Origin: Methyloradius palustris
Lineage (GTDB): Bacteria > Pseudomonadota > Gammaproteobacteria > Burkholderiales > Methylophilaceae
DNA: 64,000 nt
Assembly (NCBI RefSeq): GCF_019703875.1
Contig: NZ_AP024110.1
Location: 1,116,001 to 1,180,000 of the forward strand
Direction: 5' to 3'
Shown here: positions 1 to 10,200 of the stretch, one piece after another
Position numbering within the stretch: the first letter of the stretch is position 1
How the letters are laid out: each line of letters begins with the position of its first letter
Translations under genes and position numbers: made by a program
The notes under the pieces: generated by a model
Told to the model about the DNA's origin: nothing
Database searches by the model: none
The model's input: only the letters and a program-made list of their open reading frames with translations

Positions 1-1
1 A

Positions 2-385
2 CGGCTTGGTTCGCCAGAAGGCGAATTAGCATTATCCAATGCCGTAATCTACTGTGCAGTCGCACCTAAGAGCAATGCTGCTTATATGGCCTACAACCAG
101 GCTAAGGCATTTATCTCACAGGATAAATCGCGCAACGTACCCCTACATTTACGCAATGCGCCGACCAAGCTGATGAAAGAGTTGGATTACGGCAAAGAGT
201 ATCGTTATGCGCACAATGAGCCTGATGCTTTTGCCGCAGGTGTAGATTATTTCCCTGATGATCTACAGGTGATTGAGTTTTATATGCCCACGCCACGCGG
301 CCTAGAGGGTAAAATTGGCGAAAAGCTGCAGCGCCTCAAACAGCTTGATCATGAAGCCAAGCAAAAGCATTCAAAAAAGAAATAG
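2..385 (+). CDS. rarA: Replication-associated recombination protein A, C-terminal part
   Basis: The reading frame is open from the left edge of the window, so only the last 127 or so codons are seen; the first internal ATG (86) is not the true start. The edge-encoded residues RLGSPEGELALSNAVIYCAV and the following APKSNAAYMAY are typical of the C-terminal tetramerisation part of RarA/MgsA, an AAA+ ATPase that acts at stalled replication forks. The ATPase motifs lie outside the window. The gene ends 21 bases before serS on the same strand, matching the widespread lolA-rarA-serS gene order. The basic tail (KQKHSKKK) is normal for the family. Confidence 0.9.
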   Translation, partial: RLGSPEGELALSNAVIYCAVAPKSNAAYMAYNQAKAFISQDKSRNVPLHLRNAPTKLMKELDYGKEYRYAHNEPDAFAAGVDYFPDDLQVIEFYMPTPRGLEGKIGEKLQRLKQLDHEAKQKHSKKK

Positions 386-406
386 TAAAAATAATTAGGA
401 AATAGC

Positions 407-1684
407 ATGTTAGATATTCAGCAGTTGCGTAACGATTTAGATGCAGTAGTCAGCAAACTCGCTGCCCGCGGTTTTAGTTTCGATACAGCAAGTTTCACTG
501 CGCTGGAGCAGGAACGTAAAACCGTACAAACCCGCACACAAGACTTGCAAGCCAAACGCAATGCGACCTCTAAGCAGATTGGCATTGCAAAATCTAAAGG
601 CGAAGATGTTAGCGCGATTTTGGCTGAAGTGGCTGGCCTAGGTCAACAACTAAAGGCTGATGAAACACGTCTTGAGCAGATCCAATCTGAGTTGCAGAAC
701 ATATTACTCAACGTGCCCAACCTGCCGCATGAGAGCGTGCCAGCTGGAAAAACTGAAGAAAATAATGTAGAAGTACGCAAAGTTGGTACGCCACGCACGT
801 TTGATTTTGAGATCAAAGACCACACTGATGTAGGTACGCCTTTGGGGTTGGATTTTGATACAGGCACCAAACTGGCCGGTACGCGCTTTACCTTGATGCG
901 TGGTCAGATCGCCAAACTACATCGAGCCTTAGCGCAATTCATGCTAGATACGCAGACTGGTAAGCATGGATATGAAGAGTGCTACACGCCTTATCTGGTT
1001 AATGCTGAAACGTTGACTGGTACAGGCCAATTGCCGAAGTTTGAAGAAGATTTGTTTTCGCTTTCGCACAATGACAGCAAGCTCTATCTGATCCCAACTT
1101 CAGAAGTCACTTTGACCAATACCGTGCGTGATGAAATCGTGCCGCTGGAATCCTTGCCTATCAAGCTCACAGCACATACGCCGTGCTTCCGCTCCGAGGC
1201 TGGCTCTTATGGGCGTGATACCCGTGGCATGATACGCCAGCACCAGTTTGATAAAGTGGAAATGGTACAGATCGTCCATCCAGAAAAAAGTTATGAAGCA
1301 CTGGAAGAGATGGTTGGCCATGCTGAGAATATTCTCAAGGCGTTAGAACTGCCATATCGCGTCGTTTCATTGTGTACTGGTGACATGGGCTTTGGCGCTG
1401 CCAAGACTTACGATCTGGAAGTTTGGCTACCTGCACAAAATACTTATCGCGAGATTTCATCTGTCTCTAATTGTGAGGCTTTTCAAGCAAGACGTTTGCA
1501 GGCGCGTTTCCGTAATGAAACAGGCAAAACTGAACTAGTACATACCTTGAATGGCTCAGGCTTGGCAGTTGGTCGCACACTGGTGGCTGTGCTTGAAAAT
1601 TACCAGAATGCTGATGGCAGCGTAACAGTGCCACAGGTGTTACGTGAGTACATGGGTAATATCACAGAGATCAAGCCAGTTTAA
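407..1684 (+). CDS. serS: Seryl-tRNA synthetase
   Basis: Cytoplasmic class II aminoacyl-tRNA synthetase that charges tRNA-Ser and tRNA-Sec with serine. The 425-residue length is normal. The first 100 or so residues form the long antiparallel coiled-coil arm that reads the tRNA-Ser variable arm (Glu/Lys/Gln-rich). Class II motif 2 is visible as FRSEAGSYGRDTRGMIRQHQ and motif 3 as GSGLAVGRTLVAVLEN. The gene follows rarA by 21 bases and is probably cotranscribed with it. It converges with mltF, whose stop lies 12 bases away. A tRNA-Ser gene lies 1.6 kb downstream, which may be chance. Confidence 0.98.
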   Translation: MLDIQQLRNDLDAVVSKLAARGFSFDTASFTALEQERKTVQTRTQDLQAKRNATSKQIGIAKSKGEDVSAILAEVAGLGQQLKADETRLEQIQSELQNILLNVPNLPHESVPAGKTEENNVEVRKVGTPRTFDFEIKDHTDVGTPLGLDFDTGTKLAGTRFTLMRGQIAKLHRALAQFMLDTQTGKHGYEECYTPYLVNAETLTGTGQLPKFEEDLFSLSHNDSKLYLIPTSEVTLTNTVRDEIVPLESLPIKLTAHTPCFRSEAGSYGRDTRGMIRQHQFDKVEMVQIVHPEKSYEALEEMVGHAENILKALELPYRVVSLCTGDMGFGAAKTYDLEVWLPAQNTYREISSVSNCEAFQARRLQARFRNETGKTELVHTLNGSGLAVGRTLVAVLENYQNADGSVTVPQVLREYMGNITEIKPV

Positions 1685-1696
1685 CTGGGCTGCAGT

Positions 1697-3160
1697 CTAA
1701 CGCGGGATAGCAGGTGAGATATTACCAAGGCTTAACTGCTGCTCTATAAAGTTGAGATTGCTAGTATTAAAGCTCGGTAATATCGGCCTGTGTTGTGGCT
1801 CGTATTTCTCAAGCACCTTATGGTAGCTGCGTATTGATTCCACAAATACCACTGGCGCGCCGCCACTGGCATAGCCATATTTCAGGGTCGTGTAGTATTC
1901 GGCTTTATTCAATAGCGGCAGCACCTTTTTAAGGTCAGCCCAGCTATCTGGATTGAGCGCCAAGCGTTGTGCCAATACTCTTGCATCTTCAAGGTGCGCA
2001 TAGCCAATGTTGTAAGCGGCCAGTGCGAGCCATGTGCGGTCTGGCTCTTCTATGCGTTTGGGTATCATGTCTTTCAACGACATAATGTAACGCGCGCCGC
2101 CCATAATGCTTTGCTTGGCATCGAGCCTATCCGTCACCCCCAGTAAATCGGCAGTATTTTCAGTCAGCATCATCAAGCCACGCACATTGGTGGGCGAGGT
2201 ATTGAATCTATCCCAATGAGATTCCTGATAGCTAATGGCTGCCAGCAAACGCCAATCAATATCGGTTAACTCCTGTGCCTCTTTAAACAGTGGTACGTAT
2301 TCAGGTAAAGTCGTGCGCGTACGCCCAAGGAAGGTGGTGATGTCCACGGGATTAAGGCGATCTGAATGCCCGTAGTAGCGGTCTATCAGGCTGCGTAATG
2401 TGCCGTCTTTACTGATGCGCGCAAAGAACTTGTTAGCACGCTCACGTAGCCATGAAGGGCCTTTTTTTGGGAATGCCCAGGCGATTTTCTCAGGCTCGCC
2501 AATCGCCATCTCATCACCCAGATTAGGGTAGTAATTTTGTAGCATGGAGACAATGTGGCTATCTGCTACGGTGTAATCTAGCTTGCCTTGTGCAACTTGC
2601 TCCAGTAGTTCATCAGCCCCTGCATTAGTCAGCAGATCCCACCTGAGCTCAGGCTCTTTCTGTTTTAGAGTTTGCAGGCGCTCTGCGTAACTCGTGCCTG
2701 CTGTCACAGCAATTTTCCTACCGATTAAATCTTTGAGTGATCTTGGTTTGCTGTTTTGGGATTTGTTATATACCAGCTTTTCTTGCACGCTTTGGTAAGG
2801 CTCGCTGAATACCACCAACTGCTTTCTTACGGGGGTAATGGTAAGGTCAGCCGCTGCGATATTAGCTTGCCCTTTCATCAGTGCTGGGATTACCTGTGAG
2901 ATATTGTCCACAATCAAGTACCTAACCGTGTATTCAGGCCCCAAATCTTTCATGAATAGACTGACTAAATCATATTCCAGCCCAGCCGATTGATTTTCGC
3001 CATCAATGTAATAAGTATTGGGGCCGTTGTGCGTGACAATCACTATTTCTTTATTGTTGTTCTGGGCTTTTGGGCTTGGTAGCGGTGCTGGTTTGTCACA
3101 TGCAGATAGCATCAGCGAAATACAGATAACGATGGTGACGGGGGAGAAAATGGCTTGCAT
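1697..3160 (-). CDS. mltF: Membrane-bound lytic murein transglycosylase F
   Basis: A lipoprotein that cleaves peptidoglycan glycan strands to 1,6-anhydro ends. The N terminus is a lipoprotein signal with lipobox LSAC and the lipidated Cys at residue 21. Residues about 38-270 form a periplasmic solute-binding (SBP_bac_3) domain. Residues about 290-460 form an SLT/goose-lysozyme-like domain, with the catalytic Glu at 313 in YQESHW and a downstream AAYNIGYAH motif. The 487-residue length fits MltF. The residue after the lipidated Cys is Asp, which in E. coli favours inner-membrane retention. The gene is transcribed toward serS and away from the tRNA gene, and appears monocistronic. Confidence 0.92.
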   Translation of the reverse strand: MQAIFSPVTIVICISLMLSACDKPAPLPSPKAQNNNKEIVIVTHNGPNTYYIDGENQSAGLEYDLVSLFMKDLGPEYTVRYLIVDNISQVIPALMKGQANIAAADLTITPVRKQLVVFSEPYQSVQEKLVYNKSQNSKPRSLKDLIGRKIAVTAGTSYAERLQTLKQKEPELRWDLLTNAGADELLEQVAQGKLDYTVADSHIVSMLQNYYPNLGDEMAIGEPEKIAWAFPKKGPSWLRERANKFFARISKDGTLRSLIDRYYGHSDRLNPVDITTFLGRTRTTLPEYVPLFKEAQELTDIDWRLLAAISYQESHWDRFNTSPTNVRGLMMLTENTADLLGVTDRLDAKQSIMGGARYIMSLKDMIPKRIEEPDRTWLALAAYNIGYAHLEDARVLAQRLALNPDSWADLKKVLPLLNKAEYYTTLKYGYASGGAPVVFVESIRSYHKVLEKYEPQHRPILPSFNTSNLNFIEQQLSLGNISPAIPR

Positions 3161-3237
3161 AAGCCAAGTTTCTACAAGTTTTGCAATCTTGTCCAGTTGG
3201 CAAAATATATGGTTAACCTTAATTTACACACAGGCTG

Positions 3238-3266
3238 TATTTATCAGAGGGACTCAACGCTATAAT
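3238..3266 (+). promoter_or_regulatory. Probable sigma-70 promoter of tRNA-Ser
   Basis: A perfect -10 hexamer TATAAT lies at 3261-3266, ten bases before the mature tRNA 5' end. The -35 box is poor (TATTTA at 3238-3243 with a 17-base spacer), so only the -10 is well supported. Confidence 0.5.
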
Positions 3267-3276
3267 CTAGGCCATC

Positions 3277-3367
<91 letters not shown>

Positions 3368-3553
3368 CTTAATCAATCCTGTCCGCGTTATATCAGATAA
3401 CTCCTACAGCATTATCAGCTAGCGACTATGGTGACTTTTTTCTGAGAAATCATAATAAGCACATCTTCTTCTATTTGATGCTTTGCATTACATCAGTTGA
3501 AGAAATGCTGATTTTTCAGTATTAAATCTTTCGTTAATGTTAAGGAGACCACC

Positions 3554-4174
3554 ATGAAATCTTTTAAAAACACTTCTGCAATCTATAAGGCACTATCTGC
3601 AACCGCTTTAGTCGCTTGCATGCATTTTTCAGTAGCAAATGCTGCTGATACTCGCATTATGTTGGCAGACGCTTCAGCACCTGAAGCGCATAGTGATGGC
3701 GTAGGCGCTACCCTTAGCGATACTGCGATCACTGCGAAAATTAAGGCGAAATTGTTGACAGATGATGGCCTGAAGAAATCAAAAATTGATGTGACCACAA
3801 CGAATGGCGTAGTGACTTTAGAGGGTTCAGCTACTAGTTCAGCAGCAAAATCACGTGCTGGAAGCATTGCCAAGGCAGTCGATGGTGTTAAGAGTGTAGA
3901 TAACACTGTCAAAACACCTGATAGCAATAAAACTGCTGATAAAGCTAAGCGTGAAGTTTCTGATAGCTGGATTACCACCAAAGTGAAATCAGCGATCTTG
4001 GCTGATAGCGTGACCAAGGGTTTTGACGTTAGCGTAGAAACCACAAAGGGCGTGGTAGTGCTTAAAGGTCAATTAGCTAGTGAAGATGCGCTTGATCACG
4101 TAAAAGATATTGCTGCCAAGATTGAAGGAGTGAAGAGTGTTGATACAGCAGGTGTTCGTGTAACTACGATGTAA
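3554..4174 (+). CDS. Periplasmic protein with two BON domains (OsmY-like)
   Basis: A 206-residue exported protein. The first 30 or so residues are a signal peptide ending near VANA. Two BON domains follow, at residues about 53-120 and 133-203. Each has the usual pattern of a 'DxxITxKVKxxL' helix, a strand reading VVTLEG or VVVLKG, and a closing 'VxGVKSVDN' segment. BON domains bind phospholipid, and the E. coli homologue OsmY is a periplasmic stress protein and chaperone. The start is set by AAGGAG at 3542-3547, six bases before the ATG. The gene stands alone between the tRNA and the cardiolipin synthase gene. A stress role is inferred from the family only. Confidence 0.85.
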   Translation: MKSFKNTSAIYKALSATALVACMHFSVANAADTRIMLADASAPEAHSDGVGATLSDTAITAKIKAKLLTDDGLKKSKIDVTTTNGVVTLEGSATSSAAKSRAGSIAKAVDGVKSVDNTVKTPDSNKTADKAKREVSDSWITTKVKSAILADSVTKGFDVSVETTKGVVVLKGQLASEDALDHVKDIAAKIEGVKSVDTAGVRVTTM

Positions 4175-4202
4175 TTTAGTTGTCATGACTATTGTAAAGA
4201 TG

Positions 4203-4239
4203 TGGGGCGTAATTGACCAAGTTAGAGTCAATACGCCTC
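4203..4239 (+). terminator. Possible terminator hairpin after the BON gene
   Basis: GGCGTAATTGAC pairs with GTCAATACGCC with one bulged base across a nine-base loop. No run of T follows, so this may be a transcript-end hairpin or a rho-dependent end rather than a true intrinsic terminator. Confidence 0.35.
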
Positions 4240-4301
4240 ATATCATGTAATTAATTAAGAGATTGAATGGGGTGAGATTTGCAACGATATCTGGATCGGT
4301 T

Positions 4302-4324
4302 TTATGTAAGCTTTGAATACATAA
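4302..4324. promoter_or_regulatory. Inverted repeat upstream of the cardiolipin synthase-like gene
   Basis: TTATGTA and TACATAA flank a nine-base centre, 26 bases before the start codon at 4350. The arms are perfect but AT-rich. It could be an operator or an RNA hairpin in the leader; nothing in the sequence decides between them. Confidence 0.3.
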
Positions 4325-4349
4325 GATTTAAATTAGATAGGGCTCGCAT

Positions 4350-5813
4350 ATGAACCACTTAAAGCATGATGCCTTTAAGTGGTTGCAGCCATTTTTCTTG
4401 TCTTTACCTTTCTTGTTAGCGGGCTGCGGATCATTACCCACTATCAATCCAGATATGGCACTTCACTCTCCAAAGCCTATACACATGGAGGGTGCGCGGG
4501 GCCCATTATCCAATAAGCAAAGTAAAGCGATATTAGCAAAACTGCAAAAAGGTGCAGATGACACCAATATCTTTGACCGCCATCTGGCGATTGAGCAAGA
4601 GATTGGCGATAGCCCACTAATGGTCGGTAACCATGTTGATTTGTTGGTAGATGGCCCAGCCACATATGAATCCATGTTTGCTGCAATCGCACAGGCAACT
4701 GATACGATTGATATGGAAACTTTCATACTTGAGCCAGACGATATAGGCCAGCGCTTTGTGGATGCCCTGTTACAGAAGCAACTTGAGGGTGTGCAGGTTA
4801 ACCTGATTTATGACAGTGTCGGTTCTTTGAATACCCCAAAATCTTTCTTTCAACCTTTAGTTGATGCTGGTGCGCACGTCATTGAATACAATCCAATTAA
4901 CCCCTTGAATACACGAAAGGGCTGGGAGTTGAATGAGCGAGACCATCGCAAGCTGTTGGTGATAGATGGCAAGATTGCCTATGTCGGCGGTATCAATATC
5001 AGTAGTGTGTATTCATCAGGTTCTTTCGGTAGCACATTTGCCAGTCTCGGTAGTAGCAAACGCCACAAAGAATCGCTCGAAGATAAGACCGAAGATGGCA
5101 AGCAAACTAAAAAGTCAGAGGGACTTGCCTGGCGGGACACCCACATGAGGATGGAGGGCCCAGTCGTAGGCGAATTCCAGAAACTATTTATGACGAGTTG
5201 GGAAAAGCAAAAAGGCGAGCCACTTGAAAATCATGACTATTTCCCCGCGCCAGTAAGTGCTGGACGAGACGTTGTACGCGCTATCGGCAGTACACCTGAT
5301 GATCCATTCAGTTTGATGTATGTGACTTTGATCTCGGCGATTAATAGTGCTGAGAGCCAGATATACATTACCAATGCCTATTTCGTGCCTGACAAGCAAA
5401 TGCTGGCGGCGCTTAAAGAGGCGGCAGGGCGTGGTGTAGATGTGCGCATATTGTTGCCAAGCACGACTGACTCTAACCTGGTGTTGTACGCATCACACTC
5501 TTACTATGATGAATTACTCGAAGCTGGTGTGAAGATCTACGAGCGGCAAGATGCATTCTTACATGCAAAAACTGCAATGATTGATGGCGTGTGGTCCACT
5601 GTGGGCTCAAGCAATATGGACTGGCGTAGCTTTTTAAATAATCAGGAAATCAATGCCGTGATTCTAGGGCAAGACTTTGCCGACCGCATGCAAGCACTGT
5701 ATGAAAAAGACTTGCAAGACTCAAAACAAATCACGCTATCTGAATGGGAGCATCGCTCTTTGCTCAAGCGCCTGAAAGAGACGGGCGCACGTTTGTGGGC
5801 ACGCTTTCTCTAG
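4350..5813 (+). CDS. cls: Phospholipase D-superfamily protein, cardiolipin synthase type, with a lipoprotein signal
   Basis: A 487-residue protein with two HKD active-site motifs: HRKLLVID (His199, Lys201, Asp206) followed by GKIAYVGGIN, and HAKTAMID (His405) followed by GVWSTVGSSN. Proteins with this pair condense phosphatidylglycerol to cardiolipin or act as phospholipase D. The best family fit is the ClsC/YmdC-like group. An insertion of charged residues (about 232-256, Lys/Glu-rich) lies in the first PLD half. The N terminus reads LPFLLAGC, a clear lipobox with Cys26, so the enzyme may be a periplasmic, membrane-anchored lipoprotein. The exact substrate cannot be read from the sequence. 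A strong hairpin covers codons 2-12. Confidence 0.85.
   Translation: MNHLKHDAFKWLQPFFLSLPFLLAGCGSLPTINPDMALHSPKPIHMEGARGPLSNKQSKAILAKLQKGADDTNIFDRHLAIEQEIGDSPLMVGNHVDLLVDGPATYESMFAAIAQATDTIDMETFILEPDDIGQRFVDALLQKQLEGVQVNLIYDSVGSLNTPKSFFQPLVDAGAHVIEYNPINPLNTRKGWELNERDHRKLLVIDGKIAYVGGINISSVYSSGSFGSTFASLGSSKRHKESLEDKTEDGKQTKKSEGLAWRDTHMRMEGPVVGEFQKLFMTSWEKQKGEPLENHDYFPAPVSAGRDVVRAIGSTPDDPFSLMYVTLISAINSAESQIYITNAYFVPDKQMLAALKEAAGRGVDVRILLPSTTDSNLVLYASHSYYDELLEAGVKIYERQDAFLHAKTAMIDGVWSTVGSSNMDWRSFLNNQEINAVILGQDFADRMQALYEKDLQDSKQITLSEWEHRSLLKRLKETGARLWARFL
4353..4384 (+). promoter_or_regulatory. Perfect 12-bp hairpin immediately after the cls start codon
   Basis: AACCACTTAAAG at 4353-4364 and CTTTAAGTGGTT at 4373-4384 are exact reverse complements around the eight-base loop CATGATGC. 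The stem begins at the first base after the ATG, inside the ribosome footprint. It could regulate initiation or mRNA stability. Confidence 0.6.
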
Positions 5814-5940
5814 CATTCAGATATTATTTATCAAGCCTAGTAATAATTGTCTAAAACGAGACCGCCGTGCGCTACTAAGCTAGGGGCGATTGACGTATAG
5901 TCCAGCTTCTACAGCAAGCCCTTGATGGAAGCCATGCCTG

Positions 5941-7209
5941 ATGAAGTTAATCCCAACCCAGCAAGTTAATCGCTTATTGAAAAAACTAGGGCCTGGCCTG
6001 ATTACTGGGGCGGCAGACGATGACCCAAGTGGCATAGCGACCTATTCCCAGGCTGGGGCGCAGTTTGGCATGAACATGTTGTGGACTGTATTGTTCACAT
6101 ACCCCTTGATGGTAAGCATACAAATCGTCAGCGCAAAAATCGGCAGGGTGACGGGTCGTGGACTCGCTGACAATATCCAGCAACATTTCCCAGCTTGGTT
6201 ACTTTATGGCGTGTTGAGCTTATTGCTGGTCGCTAACACCATTAATATCGCCGCTGACATCTCTGCCATGGGCGAAGCGTTTAAATTGATTGTGGGCGGC
6301 TCTGCGCATCTCTACGCGCTGATATTTGGTTTGGCCTCATTGCTGTTGCAGGTGTTTATTCCTTACCGCCGTTATGTGCGCATTCTCAAGTGGCTTACAT
6401 TATCGCTTCTGGCTTACGTAGCCACTGCATTTGTGGTGCATATCCCTTGGACGCAGGTGCTCGTCACGTCACTATTCCCACATATCAGCTGGCAAACAGA
6501 GTACATAACCACCGTGGTGGCGGTATTTGGTACTACCATCAGCCCGTATCTGTTTTTCTGGCAAGCTTCGCAAGAGGTAGAGGAGCAGCTTGCTGACCCA
6601 CAATCAAAACCATTGATTGCTGCCCCTGAGCAAGCCGCAGATAGCCTGCGGCGCATTAAGATTGATACGATTATTGGCATGGGGTTTTCTAATCTGGTCG
6701 CTTTTTTTATTATTTTGACGACAGCCGTTACGCTCAATTTGCATGGCATCAGCGATATACAAACCTCTGCGCAAGCAGCATTAGCATTGAGACCAATCGC
6801 AGGTGAGTTTGCATTCTTGTTATTCAGCGCAGGTATCATTGGAACAGGCCTGCTTGCTATCCCTGTGCTGGCTGGTGCATCTGCTTATGCGATGGCAGGG
6901 GCATTTAAGTGGGAGCATAGCTTGGAGCTCTCACCAAAAATGGCAAAACCGTTCTACGCGATTATTGTGTTATCTACCTTGATCGGTGTTGGTTTGAGTT
7001 TTAGTGCAATAGACCCGATTAAAGCGTTGTACTGGAGCGCAGTGATTAACGGGGTGATTTCAGTACCGATTATGGCGGTGATGATGCTGATGGCAGTGAA
7101 GCCTGAGATTATGGGGCAGTTTGTCATCTCTAGACGCCTTAAATCATTAGGCTGGCTGGCTACATTTATGATGGCGCTTGCTGTGGTGGCCATGTTTGCA
7201 ACGATTTGA
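5941..7209 (+). CDS. Nramp-family metal ion transporter, divergent subgroup
   Basis: An inner-membrane protein of 422 residues with about 11 hydrophobic segments. The N-terminal stretch GPGLITGAADDDPSGIATY and the following QAG mark the Nramp fold (divalent metal-proton symport). The canonical metal-binding motif DPGN in TM1 is replaced by DPSG, and the Met-Pro-His motif of TM6 is replaced by TTISPYLFFWQ. This places it outside the manganese/iron MntH group, so I do not assign its substrate. It is convergent with the GGDEF/EAL gene, 15 bases away. A start at the ATG at 5941 gives the expected N terminus; the ribosome-binding site is weak. Confidence 0.85.
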   Translation: MKLIPTQQVNRLLKKLGPGLITGAADDDPSGIATYSQAGAQFGMNMLWTVLFTYPLMVSIQIVSAKIGRVTGRGLADNIQQHFPAWLLYGVLSLLLVANTINIAADISAMGEAFKLIVGGSAHLYALIFGLASLLLQVFIPYRRYVRILKWLTLSLLAYVATAFVVHIPWTQVLVTSLFPHISWQTEYITTVVAVFGTTISPYLFFWQASQEVEEQLADPQSKPLIAAPEQAADSLRRIKIDTIIGMGFSNLVAFFIILTTAVTLNLHGISDIQTSAQAALALRPIAGEFAFLLFSAGIIGTGLLAIPVLAGASAYAMAGAFKWEHSLELSPKMAKPFYAIIVLSTLIGVGLSFSAIDPIKALYWSAVINGVISVPIMAVMMLMAVKPEIMGQFVISRRLKSLGWLATFMMALAVVAMFATI

Positions 7210-7224
7210 GCGTTGCACTTAGTT

Positions 7225-10200
7225 CTAGTGATTAATCCGTTTTAATAGCGTAATAAAATCAGCTGCTGGCATGGGTTTTCCCATCAGGTAGCCTTGGTAC
7301 ATATCGCAGCCATGCGCATCGAGAAACTCTAGTTGCTGCTGTGTTTCTACGCCTTCAGCAACTACTTTCAAGCCTAACGTGTGAGCAATCTTGATGATAG
7401 TCGCGGTGATCGCACGGTCATCTTCATCTTTTTCAATATCCATTACAAAGCTGCGGTCGATCTTTAGTACATCAAGAGGGAATGTCTTGAGGTAGGCCAG
7501 TGATGAATAGCCTGTACCAAAATCATCAATCGAGAGGCTGACGCCTTTGCTACGCAATTGATTCAGCGTTTCAACCATTTCACTCTCACGTTGCATCAAT
7601 ATGCTTTCCGTCAGCTCAAGCTCCAGATATTCCGCGGGGAATTGCGTGATTTCCAGCACATCAGAGAGTGTTCTTACGATGTTTCCGTGGTGAAATTGAT
7701 GGGCCGAGAGATTCACGGCTAAGTTGAGTGGTAGCAAACCCGCGTCTATCCATTCTTTACCTTGCCTGCAGGTTTCAGCTAATACCCATTCACCTAGCGA
7801 CTTGATCAGGCCTGTTTCTTCTGCAATGCCGATAAATATAAATGGCATGATCAGGCCGTCTACTGGGTCTTGCCATCTCACCAAGGCTTCAGCGCCGATG
7901 ATGCGGCCTGAACGTATATCTACCTTAGGCTGGTAATACACGCGTAATTCATTATTGGGGATAGCTTGTCGTAACCTTGATTCAATATGAAAACGATCGC
8001 GCGCTGCTTGTGTCAGGCTTTCTGAGAAATATCGTATGCAGCCGCGGCCAGCATTCTTGGCTTGATACAAGGCAGCATCCGCATGTTGTAAAAGCTCCAG
8101 TGCTGATTCACCATGCCCAGGGAACATGCTCACCCCGATGCTAGTGCCTATGCGTACTTCAACATTATTGGAAAGCGTCCAGGGCGCTTCTAAAGCCGTA
8201 ATGATACTGCTGGCGATCTTACTTACATCTTCTTGCGAGTTAATACCTTCAATCAGAATGGTGAATTCATCGCCACCCAGCCGCGTTACCGTATCCACGG
8301 CCCTTAGCTTGTTGAGGAGTCGCTTGGCAACTTGCTGCAGCAGCTCATCTCCAGCAAGATGGCCAAAACTATCATTCACGTTTTTAAAGCGGTCCAGGTC
8401 AAGCATCAATAAGGCAATCATCTTGCCTTCGCGCCGCGCGACTTCAACCGCGTGATCCAGCCTTGAAAGTAGCATCAAGCGATTAGGCAGGTGAGTGAGC
8501 GGGTCGTGATGCGCGAGAAATTCCAACTGGTCTTCGGAGGCTTTGATATTGGATATATCAGCAAATACAGCCACGTAATTAGTAGTGTCGCCCAGCTCGT
8601 TTTTAATTGAACTGATGCTCATTAATTGGGGGTAAACCTCACCGTTTTTTCGGCGATTCCACATCTCGCCTTGCCAGTGGCCTGTTTGTATCAGGATATC
8701 CCACAAGTCAGAGAAGAACGAGTCATCATGCCGGCCAGAATTAAGCAGTTTGGGCGATAGATTGATGACTTCTTCCGAATCATAGCCAGTGATGTCGGTA
8801 AATGCTGAGTTGACCATCATGATGCGGCTATTTTCATCGGTCACCATGATACCTTCACGCGTATTTTCAAATACAGCGCGTGACATGCGGTGCTGTTCTT
8901 CATTATTCTTGAGTATGGTGATGTCAGTAATTGTGCCAACAAAGCCCATAAAATGGTGGTGCTCATCGTATTCTGTAGCAGCTTGGCCTTTTACCCAGAC
9001 AGTTTTGCCATCGGCACGTATAAACCTGAACTCTTGATTAAATGTCTGTTTAGTCGAAAGTGCTTCTTTCCATTTGGCACTGATACGAGGGCGATCTTCT
9101 TCATACAAGGCGTTCAGCCAGCGATTGCTAGTCGCTTGTTCCAGTTTGGTCTCGGTAATGTCTGACCAGCTTTTATTCACATAAATGAAATGTCCTTTAG
9201 CATTGGTATGGAATATGCCAACTGGGGAAGACTGGGCCAAGGTATGAAATAAGGTTCTGCTTTTTTGTAATGCATCTTCAGCAATTTGTTTTGCCCTGTC
9301 TGCCTCCGAGGCAGAGACAGCAAACGATACGTTGTTGGCGAATTGATCAAGCAAATCGACCACTCTTGGCTCAAAAGCGCCTGCTTCACCCATATATAGA
9401 TTGAGTGTGCCGATCACCTTGCCATTGGTATTCAGCGGCAAGGTGATCATGCTTTTGTATCCATGGCCAAGGGCTACTTCTCGCCAGTAGGTCATCCTTT
9501 TGTCTGTGGCGATGTTATCTACTACTACATATTTTGCTGTGCTGATTGCAGTGGCAATTGGGCCATTCTTCAAGTCTTCTATGCTGACCTGGTTGGCCTC
9601 TATCTTGTTCAGGTCAATGGTCAGGTTTTCAATATAACTGCCAGTTTCTCCTGCGCTGGAGATGACATTCACCTTATTGGCTTGTTCGTCTATTAAACCT
9701 ATCCACGCCATTCTGAAGCCGCCATCGTCGACTGCGATATTGCAGGCTTCATGCAATATCTCTAGCAATGGAAGTCTATGCATAATCAGCTTATTCACAT
9801 TGCTTAACATCAATAACAAACGGTTAGTGGATTGGGTTTCAAGCTCGACTAACTTACGCTTGGTGATGTCATACGCTTGCACCAGTCTTGCAGCATGCTC
9901 ATTGAATATGATTGGGTGAGAGGTGATTTCTACATCAATCAGGCTGCCATCTTGTTTCCAGTGCAACCATTCACCAAAACTTTTAATGTGATTATTTTCA
10001 AAGCTGGGCATAAGCTGAAGCAGCCGCTGCTGCTCTTCTATGGGTCGCATTTCCAACAGCGTCATGGAAAGAAACTCTTGTTTTGACCAGCCATACAGGC
10101 TCACAGCGGCTTCGTTCACAGCAAGAAAATCGAGTGTTTTGATGTTGAATACCCACATCGGTATCGGGTTGGCATCGAACATCTCGCGATATATCGCCTC

